Source of the DNA: Deltaproteobacteria bacterium | Lineage (GTDB): Bacteria > Desulfobacterota > DSM-4660 > Desulfatiglandales > B25-G16 | Assembly (NCBI GenBank): GCA_020348625.1 | Contig: CP070752.1 | Location: forward strand, 2,864,734 to 2,880,993 | DNA: 16,260 nucleotides | Direction of reading: 5' to 3' | Part shown: positions 7,599-13,930 of the stretch, one piece after another | Layout: every line of letters starts with the position of its first letter | How positions within the stretch are numbered: the first letter of the stretch is position 1 | Made by a program: the position numbers and the translations under genes | The notes under the pieces: generated by a model | The model's database searches: none | What the model saw: the letters and a program-made list of their open reading frames with translations, nothing else | What the model was told of the DNA's origin: nothing

Positions 7599-7892
7599 TT
7601 AGCCTCCTTTTGTGGATAAGGGGAGGTTTCGGCCTGCCCTTTCTTTTGCGGTAAGTGTCTTTTTCCGAAATGGTTTCATCTATCTGCGCCTTATCCCGGT
7701 GTTCAATGTCCGAAAATCCGCAATAGAAAAGGGGTTAGCCGCTCTTGCTGTGGCTTTCTTCCTTTACTAGTCTTAACCCTGAAAGTGATTCAAAATCCTG
7801 CGGGGCTTTCATCTAAACACCGGCAGCCGTGCGCCTTTCAATTATTACCATTTCTTAACCATATAACTCAGGTAGGTCAGGCTTTTTAAAAA

Positions 7893-8918
7893 TCACACGA
7901 CTATTCCTAAACTTCGTGCATTCCGGTTGTAAATCTTCACCCTGTTGGTCTTAGAAATAGGAAGATTGTCTATAAACTGAATTGATTCTTCCGTGTCTTC
8001 ATAAGGATAGTCCGTACCGAGAAGAATTTTTTCCGTACCAAAAGTTTCATAGGTACACGTAAAGGAAGGCACATGGAACTGTCCGCTGGTGGTGACAAAT
8101 ACATTTTCCTGCAGGTATTCACTTGGCTTCTTTTCTAGTTTAGGCCTCATTTTAGGATCATATGGTCTCAGATAAGCCCAGTCAATTCTCTTGAAAATAA
8201 AGGGAAATCCCTCTCCCATATGTCCGAGAATGACTTTCAGTTTTGGGCACCGATCAAATATCCCGCTGTAAATCAGGCGCAACATACAGATAGCTGTGTC
8301 AATTCCAAATCCGAAGGGTGCGCCTGCCAGAGGAAATCCGTATCCTTTCAATTGATCGGATGCGGATACAGTTGGATGGATATAGATTGGAATATCTAAT
8401 TCTTCGGCCTTTTCAATAATGGGTATATATTTCGGATCATCCAGCATGAAAGCTCCATAATTTGAATGAGTGTTCCAGCCTATAAACCCGAGTTCGGTTA
8501 CAGCACGATGAAGTTCTTCCACGGCCACTCTTGGGTCATTTGGTGCAATCGCTGCATAACCCATGAACCTGTCAGGATATCTCTTAGTAACTTCATATAA
8601 TTCGTTGTTGGCCCTGCGGGCAAGCTCAGTTCCAATCTTGGTATCAAACTGTTCAATCCCCGGAGCAGACAGACTGAGTATCTGAACGTCAACACCGCAC
8701 CTATCCATTTCTTGTATACGCTTTTCTCCCAGATCCAGGAGACTGTCCATAAGTGCATCGGCAAAAGGTTGGGCTATTTCCGGGTTGTAACAAAGCATCC
8801 GGCCTTTGGTTTGAAGATTATCCTCAAAACGAGGGTAATTTTTGTTTTTGTACATTGCATCTATGTAATTCTTTGAATAGAAGTGAGCTTCAAAATCAAT
8901 CCTTTTTAACTTTTTCAT
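7893..8918 (-). CDS. Amidohydrolase-2 family metal enzyme (ACMSD/dihydroxybenzoate decarboxylase-like)
   Basis: This is a TIM-barrel metal-dependent enzyme of 341 aa, the usual length. Likely metal and catalytic residues are E10 and H12 (IDFEAHF), H181 (IYIHPT), H233 with E236 (LGHMGE) and D303 (LLGTDYPYE). An E-x-H rather than H-x-H at the first position is seen in the 2,3-dihydroxybenzoate/gamma-resorcylate decarboxylase branch, so non-oxidative decarboxylation, or hydrolysis, of an aromatic acid is plausible but unproven. The ATG has AAGGAG 5 nt upstream. A structured leader containing three hairpins lies between it and the upstream ogg gene on the same strand. The AAA+ relic follows downstream. 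It could act on the same class of compounds as the hydroxylase/TRAP module, but the two are separated by 1.2 kb of debris. Confidence 0.88.
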   Translation of the reverse strand: MKKLKRIDFEAHFYSKNYIDAMYKNKNYPRFEDNLQTKGRMLCYNPEIAQPFADALMDSLLDLGEKRIQEMDRCGVDVQILSLSAPGIEQFDTKIGTELARRANNELYEVTKRYPDRFMGYAAIAPNDPRVAVEELHRAVTELGFIGWNTHSNYGAFMLDDPKYIPIIEKAEELDIPIYIHPTVSASDQLKGYGFPLAGAPFGFGIDTAICMLRLIYSGIFDRCPKLKVILGHMGEGFPFIFKRIDWAYLRPYDPKMRPKLEKKPSEYLQENVFVTTSGQFHVPSFTCTYETFGTEKILLGTDYPYEDTEESIQFIDNLPISKTNRVKIYNRNARSLGIVV

Positions 8919-8975
8919 ATGGACTCCTTTTGTTATTTCGTTTTACTTGACTAAATTATTAAACTTCTTCCATTG

Positions 8976-9044
8976 CTCCCATAGCTTTTGGGAGCCATGT
9001 GGTTGGCTTGTAACCACATTAGAGGTAATAACCTTGTGGCCTCT
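8976..9044 (-). repeat. Three consecutive short hairpins upstream of the amidohydrolase
   Basis: Three inverted repeats follow one another: CTCCCA/TGGGAG (8976-8981 and 8989-8994), a perfect ATGTGGTT/AACCACAT (8997-9004 and 9012-9019), and AGAGG/CCTCT (9021-9025 and 9040-9044). They fill the gap between the ogg stop and the amidohydrolase ribosome site. No T-tract follows, so they are not a standard terminator. They may be a leader RNA element or the folded 3' end of ogg mRNA. Confidence 0.6.
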
Positions 9045-9059
9045 AGGACCGGGGCCAGG

Positions 9060-9728
9060 CTACTTGAGTATCTCTCCTGTCTCCTTGTACCACAGCACGA
9101 AATCCAGGTGGCTCATGGGGATATGAACGGCTTCGGAGAATTCCTGCATCTTTACTTCTATAGTCAGGTATTGTCGTCTGCTTAGGGAATCGGGAAAGGA
9201 GTCTATTACAGCGAGCTTTTTGAGGTTTTTCAGGATGTGCCGGTCGAGAATGGCCAGGTCCTGATTGAAGCCGATGTTTCTCAGGAAGTGGCCGGCCTCC
9301 TTGTACCCGATGCCCTTTACATGCCGTACAAGCCACTCCCGTGCCTGATAGCCATCATTGATTTTGCCGAGTATTGATCTAAGTGAGACCGGGTTTCCAT
9401 GCAGGATTTTGTCCCGGGCCTCTACGATGTAGGCTGCCTTCTTGTTGATGAATCGCGCCCCGGTCAGCTCCTTTGCGATCTCTGCACAATTCCCCTTAAA
9501 GAGTATCCCCGACCGTGTCATATTCTCCACGGCTTTAGAGCACATTGCGCCCCGGGCCATGGGCGTGAGGATGCAAAACACCAGCTCGCAGAAGATCTGC
9601 TCTTCCGTACCTGCCTGCCACATCTCCTTAAACTCGTCCAGCCTGCTGCAGATCTCCGCCCTCTTGTGCTCGTATAAGTCCTTGATTCCCTGAATGACGC
9701 GATCTTGCTTTATTGCAAAACGGCTCAT
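9060..9728 (-). CDS. ogg: N-glycosylase/DNA lyase, Ogg2 type (8-oxoguanine repair)
   Basis: This base-excision repair enzyme removes 8-oxoguanine and nicks the abasic site. The helix-hairpin-helix motif and catalytic residues are plain: VKGIGYKEAGHFLRNIG (137-153) with the lyase lysine K143, then LAILDRHIL (158-166) with the catalytic aspartate D162. The 222-aa length is normal for Ogg2, a family common in archaea and thermophilic or anaerobic bacteria. The family's usual LLTPQS segment reads ILTPMAR here (53-59), a small deviation. The ATG has no clear Shine-Dalgarno site; it is kept because MSRFAIKQDR is a plausible N terminus and no closer alternative exists. It is divergent from the helicase gene across a 147-nt gap. 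Confidence 0.88.
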   Translation of the reverse strand: MSRFAIKQDRVIQGIKDLYEHKRAEICSRLDEFKEMWQAGTEEQIFCELVFCILTPMARGAMCSKAVENMTRSGILFKGNCAEIAKELTGARFINKKAAYIVEARDKILHGNPVSLRSILGKINDGYQAREWLVRHVKGIGYKEAGHFLRNIGFNQDLAILDRHILKNLKKLAVIDSFPDSLSRRQYLTIEVKMQEFSEAVHIPMSHLDFVLWYKETGEILK

Positions 9729-9875
9729 CGTAGTTATGTTATCATTTTAACATTGTGAAAAGAGCACCTGTTGGGCTATAAACAACGGTAATGAAACCCC
9801 AACGAGCGCTTGAAATGCAGTTGCAGGCAGCTTTTACCGCCCGCTTAAAGAACGGAATTGTGATAATGAAAACAC

Positions 9876-12680
9876 GTGAATCAGTTGCAGTGCTCAACAA
9901 TCCCTAGCTATCATACCACCGTTCCGCTCTACCTATTCCCTGGTGAAACGAAAGCTATAGTGCCAAAGTTCCAGACCAAATACAAAAGAAAAGTGGGTGC
10001 AGGGAGGCGAAAAGCAGTTCCGGCCCGTGCCGTCCCTTCCATACGGCCCAGCGCGGACAGGAGGCTCAAGAGTGTCTTCGCCAAGATCGGTGTGCCGGGA
10101 AAGGCCGAATTCAAGCCGGACCCCTTTCAACTTGACGCCGTATCTGCCATCAGGCATTCCGACTGCCTCGTCTCGGCACCTACCGGAAGTGGCAAGACCT
10201 GGATAGCCATTGAGGCAATTGACGAAGTCCTCAAGGGAGATGGCAAATCATGGTATGCATCCCCCCTCAAGGCGCTCAGCAATTCCAAGTTTATCGAATT
10301 CGGCCAGCGTTTCGGAAAACAGAACGTGGGCATCCTCACGGGCGACCGGATCGAGAATCCGGATGCCCCCATTATCGTGGGTACCACCGAAATCCTGAGA
10401 AACCAGCTCTACGATGCAATGCACCGGGGCGAGGATCTGGGTGCAGATCTGGTTATTCTGGATGAAGCCCATTTCCTTGGGGACGAAGATCGGGGCGTTG
10501 TATGGGAGGAAATCATCATCTACATGCCGGAGCGCATCCCCCTGCTCATGCTCTCGGCCACCATAGGCAATGCCCATCAGATCGCATCGTGGCTGGAATC
10601 TTTGAGGGATAAGGAGTGTGTGGTGATAGAAGAGAAGGGCAGGCCCGTACCCCTGACCCACCTGTTCTTTCATCCAACGGGAAGGCTTTTTCCCTTAATG
10701 AACAAAAGGGGCCTCGACAAGAAGGTGTGGGGTTATCTGAACAGCTCCAAAAAACCTGTGCTTACTACGGGAAGGAAGCTCCCCTTTTTTGGCGAGATCG
10801 TAGCGGTTCTCAGAAAGCATAATCTCCTTCCGGCAATCTTCTTTCTCAAATCCCGGGCCGACTGCGACCATGCACTGGAGCTGTGCAGGGATCATGATGG
10901 CAGCAATGCATCGCAGCGAAGCACGCGCAATAAACGAATCGAGAAATTCATTACAGTGCACCCGCATCTCGCACGACATAACCAGTTATGGCACATGAGG
11001 CACAGTGCGGTAGCGGCCCATCACAGCGGCCAGTTGCCCTTGTGGAAACTGATGGTAGAGGATTTGATGGCAGACGGCCTGCTCGACGCCGTGTTCGCCA
11101 CATCAACCGTGGCCGCGGGAATCAACGTGCCTGCCCGAAGTATCTGTTTCCTCAACTCCGATCGCTACAACGGAACCAAGTTCGTTCCCCTGACCGCTAC
11201 CGAGCTCCACCAGATGACCGGGAGGGCAGGCAGAAGGGGCATGGACAATATCGGCTTTGCCGTGCTCTTCCCCGGGCCGTATATGGACCTTCCCCTGATT
11301 GCGGAGCTCATCAAATCTCCCCCTGAAGATATCCTGAGCCAGATAAAGATAGATTTTTCCATGACCCTCAACCTGCTTTTGTCACATAATCCGGAGGAGA
11401 TCAGGGAGCTCCTGCTCCGCTCATTCGCCAACTACCTGAGCCAAAAAGACCGGGACGAGCGGTTTGAGGCAAGGCTTGCCAAGGCCGGCAAGACCGTGAT
11501 GAGGTTTCTCCCTCATGCGCTTTGTGGTTCAGCGGAGGCGGCGTTGAGGCTCCAGAGAAAGATGGGTGCGCTCAGAAGGGAGATACGGCAGGTCAAGGAG
11601 AACAAACAGGGCCTTGAAACGATCCTCTCAAAAGCCGCAAACCTCGTACCAGGCAGGCTCTTTCTGGATAGCAGATCCCGCCCCTATTGCGTGATGAAAA
11701 GCTACACCCGAAGGGAAAAGAGCGGGGTACTTGCCTGCCGCATCAGATACTCGGCAAAGCGGAAGAAACCGCCCAAGTCGCGCTTTTTCACTCCCGAAAA
11801 GGTGGCCGTCATCCTCGACAAGGTGCTGGACGCCGCCTCGGCGGATGACCCGAACCTGTTATATCGCGCCCTGATCAAAGAGCCCATGGGAGAAATGCCC
11901 CCTCCCCTTGAGGATCTGCCCCTGGGTCAGGAGGAGATCTCGAAACTCAAGCCGTTGGAAGATCGGATCTCGTTTTTACAGCAGGAGCGTGATTCCCTCA
12001 TATGCAACGGGTGTGAGCACTTCAACCTCTGTCACGGCAGACACACTAAGGCCTTTCGCGCGGTGATTAAGGGTTTTTCGCATCTGTGGGATGCGGCCAA
12101 TGCTGTGCGGGAACACCTGTGGGCGGATTTCATGCGGCACCTGGAATTCCTGAAACAAGAGGGCTATGTAAAGGGCGATGACACGTTAACCGAAGACGGC
12201 AAGTGGGCATCCCAGCTCAGGGTGGATCAACCGCTCCTGATAGCAGAGGGGCTGCGACAGGACCTGTTTCCGCAATCGGACCCGGCTCTTTTGGCTGCAC
12301 TCATCGCAACCTTTGTGTACGATAGGGAAATGGAGATTGAGTTTGACCAGTCCAAGGCGCCCAGGGTACTGTTGGATGCATATGGCACCATGAGAAGGGG
12401 GCTTCGGCCTCTGGTAGAACGGGAGGTTGCCGGCGGATTTCCGGTACGGCCCAGCCCTCTGTGGGCAGCGGCAACCATGTACGCATGGGCAAAGGGGGTT
12501 GACTGGGAAACTGTTTTGGATATAGCGGCCATGACCGAAGGAGACCTGGCCATGCTGGCCTCACGAACCGCCGACAATCTGCGGCAGGTTACGGCCCTCA
12601 CCGAGGTGTACCCTGCAATTGCAGAAACGGCGGCAGACGCTATCTCCTTAGTCCTCCGGGAGCCGGTTGTGTTTGATTGA
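9876..12680 (+). CDS. Large superfamily-2 helicase, Ski2/HelY-like
   Basis: This is an ATP-dependent DNA or RNA helicase. Motifs in order: F-Q-L-D-A-V (84-89), motif I APTGSGKT (101-108), Ia ASPLKALSNSK (128-138), Ib GTTEILRN (169-176), II LDEAH (195-199), III LSATIGN (226-232), IV IFFLKSRADC (321-330), V ATSTVAAGINVPARS (408-422) and VI QMTGRAGRRG (446-455). A DSHCT-like C-terminal part (about 760-925; ALIATFVYDREMEIEFD) follows, as in Ski2/Mtr4/HelY. Between them is a cysteine group CNGCEHFNLC (710-719). The GTG start at 9876 is weak: no ribosome site, and the first 25 or so residues (MNQLQCSTIP...) look like translated spacer. GTG at 9960 or 9993 is a possible alternative. The gene is otherwise intact. 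Whether it acts on RNA or DNA cannot be told. Confidence 0.88.
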   Translation: MNQLQCSTIPSYHTTVPLYLFPGETKAIVPKFQTKYKRKVGAGRRKAVPARAVPSIRPSADRRLKSVFAKIGVPGKAEFKPDPFQLDAVSAIRHSDCLVSAPTGSGKTWIAIEAIDEVLKGDGKSWYASPLKALSNSKFIEFGQRFGKQNVGILTGDRIENPDAPIIVGTTEILRNQLYDAMHRGEDLGADLVILDEAHFLGDEDRGVVWEEIIIYMPERIPLLMLSATIGNAHQIASWLESLRDKECVVIEEKGRPVPLTHLFFHPTGRLFPLMNKRGLDKKVWGYLNSSKKPVLTTGRKLPFFGEIVAVLRKHNLLPAIFFLKSRADCDHALELCRDHDGSNASQRSTRNKRIEKFITVHPHLARHNQLWHMRHSAVAAHHSGQLPLWKLMVEDLMADGLLDAVFATSTVAAGINVPARSICFLNSDRYNGTKFVPLTATELHQMTGRAGRRGMDNIGFAVLFPGPYMDLPLIAELIKSPPEDILSQIKIDFSMTLNLLLSHNPEEIRELLLRSFANYLSQKDRDERFEARLAKAGKTVMRFLPHALCGSAEAALRLQRKMGALRREIRQVKENKQGLETILSKAANLVPGRLFLDSRSRPYCVMKSYTRREKSGVLACRIRYSAKRKKPPKSRFFTPEKVAVILDKVLDAASADDPNLLYRALIKEPMGEMPPPLEDLPLGQEEISKLKPLEDRISFLQQERDSLICNGCEHFNLCHGRHTKAFRAVIKGFSHLWDAANAVREHLWADFMRHLEFLKQEGYVKGDDTLTEDGKWASQLRVDQPLLIAEGLRQDLFPQSDPALLAALIATFVYDREMEIEFDQSKAPRVLLDAYGTMRRGLRPLVEREVAGGFPVRPSPLWAAATMYAWAKGVDWETVLDIAAMTEGDLAMLASRTADNLRQVTALTEVYPAIAETAADAISLVLREPVVFD

Positions 12681-12681
12681 G

Positions 12682-12716
12682 AATTGGGAATTAGGCGATT
12701 TGGGAATATGGAATTT
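12682..12716 (+). repeat. GGGAAT-like low-complexity spacer
   Basis: Directly after the helicase stop the spacer repeats variants of TTGGGAAT (AATTGGGAATTAGGCG, then ATTTGGGAATATGGAAT). Such degenerate repeats are common non-coding filler in some deltaproteobacterial genomes. No hairpin or T-tract follows, so no terminator was found for the helicase gene. Confidence 0.4.
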
Positions 12717-12798
12717 GCTATTATGTATTAAGGAATCCACAGTTCAAAAAAAGAGGATTATGCATTGTCCGTTATATCTATTTTTAACTTTCAATTTT

Positions 12799-12828
12799 AG
12801 CTCACTCTAGCGCACTTTAGCGCACTTT
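12799..12828 (+). repeat. Three 10-bp direct repeats upstream of the rhomboid gene
   Basis: AGCGCACTTT occurs twice in perfect tandem (12809-12818 and 12819-12828), preceded in phase by AGCTCACTCT (12799-12808, 8/10 identical). The 10-bp period puts every copy on the same face of the helix and the array ends about 10 nt before the rhomboid ATG. It could be a binding site or simple repeat filler. Confidence 0.55.
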
Positions 12829-12838
12829 CGAGACTTAC

Positions 12839-13807
12839 ATGATCCCCCTCAGAGACACCATACGATCCAAGAACTACCCGGTCATCAATACAACGATTAT
12901 TGTTGTGAATATCCTGGTGTTCTTTATCGAACTCGCCCAGGGCCAGGAACTGAACCGGTTTATCTTCACCTACGGTCTGGTGCCGGCCCGTTACACCGTT
13001 CCCACGATCTCGGCCTATTTCACCTCGGGCCAGCAGGTTTTCTCCTTCCTTTCATTTATGTTCCTCCACGGGGGTTTCCTGCACCTGTTGGGCAATATGT
13101 GGTCGCTCTATATCTTCGGCGACAATGTGGAGGACACCCTGGGCCACTTCAGATATCTCCTGTTCTATCTGCTCTGCGGGTTTGCCTCAGGCGCCTCTCA
13201 TCTAGTCCTCAACTGGAACTCCGAGATGCCCACCATCGGGGCCAGCGGGGCCATTGCGGGGGTCATGGGCGCCTACATGATCTTGTACCCTAAATCGAGG
13301 ATACTGACCCTCATCCCCATTTTCCTGTTCTTTCCCATTGTAGAGGTGCCCGCTGTATTCTTCTTGGGCGTTTGGTTCATCTTTCAGTTCCTCAGCGCAG
13401 CAGGCAGCGCAGGCCAAGGGGGGATTGCCTGGTGGGCCCATATCGGGGGGTTCATCTTCGGTATTATCTTCCTCAAGATGCTCCAGTCGGTGAAGAGGAC
13501 CTCCGTAGGCCAGAAGGCCAGGCAGATCACGAGAAAAAGGACCTCCGACAGGATACAGGTTATACGCCCCGTGAGCCTGGGCCACGACCCCCACCGGTAC
13601 GGCACCATAACCGTGACCAGTAGAGAGGCCTGGAACGGCTCTCGAAAGCTCGTCAACCTCCCGGAGGGCTTGAAGAAGAGGAGCTATGTGCTCATCATCC
13701 CTCCCCGAACAACGGAGGGAACTAAACTGCGGCTTTCCGGGCTGGGAAGGGAATTGGATAACGGGGAGAGAGGCGATCTCTTCCTCAAGGTGCACATAGA
13801 AGATTAG
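12839..13807 (+). CDS. Rhomboid intramembrane serine protease with C-terminal DnaJ_C-like domain
   Basis: Residues 1-215 form a six- or seven-helix rhomboid core that cleaves transmembrane proteins in the inner membrane. Visible signatures are FLHGGFLHLLGNMW (76-89) with the oxyanion N86, GASGAIAGVMGAY (134-146) with the nucleophile S136, and AHIGGFIFG (200-208) with the partner histidine H201. A basic linker (about 216-253) leads to a soluble tail. The tail (254-322) resembles the peptide-binding C-terminal domain of DnaJ/CbpA: YGTITVTSREAWNGSRK, then IIPPRTTEGTKLRLSGLG (287-303), then ERGDLFLKVHIED at the end. No J domain or zinc finger is present. The ATG has only a weak ribosome site. It follows the helicase on the same strand after 158 nt. 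The rhomboid call is firm; the tail assignment rests on motif resemblance. Confidence 0.9.
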   Translation: MIPLRDTIRSKNYPVINTTIIVVNILVFFIELAQGQELNRFIFTYGLVPARYTVPTISAYFTSGQQVFSFLSFMFLHGGFLHLLGNMWSLYIFGDNVEDTLGHFRYLLFYLLCGFASGASHLVLNWNSEMPTIGASGAIAGVMGAYMILYPKSRILTLIPIFLFFPIVEVPAVFFLGVWFIFQFLSAAGSAGQGGIAWWAHIGGFIFGIIFLKMLQSVKRTSVGQKARQITRKRTSDRIQVIRPVSLGHDPHRYGTITVTSREAWNGSRKLVNLPEGLKKRSYVLIIPPRTTEGTKLRLSGLGRELDNGERGDLFLKVHIED

Positions 13808-13821
13808 CTTGCCAGCCGGTC

Positions 13822-13843
13822 AAAAAAGGTAGCCGCACTACCT
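13822..13843 (-). terminator. Intrinsic terminator of the dpp operon
   Basis: On the minus strand AGGTAG-TGCGG-CTACCT forms a 6-bp stem with a 5-nt loop. A run of T (13822-13827) overlaps and follows it. It lies about 90 nt after the stop of the fused ABC ATPase gene and closes that leftward operon. Confidence 0.7.
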
Positions 13844-13930
13844 GCTGCTATAGCACCCCTTATCTTGATCCCGGAAGCCACCGCATCAAAGCCCCGATTC
13901 CGACCACCTGAATGGGACTGAAGCGGGCGC

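Larger units (their letters stand above)
6714..7892. other. Gene-poor stretch with degraded coding remnants
   Basis: No intact gene is visible in about 1.2 kb. It holds the upstream region of the hydroxylase operon, an intrinsic terminator near 6982-7006 and the AAA+ relic at 7221-7598. Short open pieces on the minus strand are too small to name. One ends in EEETQ-stop near 7026 (with NPIGWGPPEKRAEAAKAED upstream), and another, about 80 codons without a usual start, runs from 7735 to 7489 in a different frame from the AAA+ match. These look like further debris of deleted genes. The 7600-7890 part shows nothing I recognise. Confidence 0.6.

Noticed and set aside
9770..9803. GTTGGG/CCCAAC inverted repeat between ogg and the helicase as a regulatory hairpin
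   Set aside because: The stem is only 6 bp with a 22-nt loop and no associated promoter or terminator pattern. It is within chance expectation.
13202..13795. Minus-strand 197-codon open frame opposite the rhomboid gene
   Set aside because: It is antisense to a well-defined rhomboid with catalytic motifs. Its own composition (many P, G, E, D, H) is typical of a GC-rich shadow frame.
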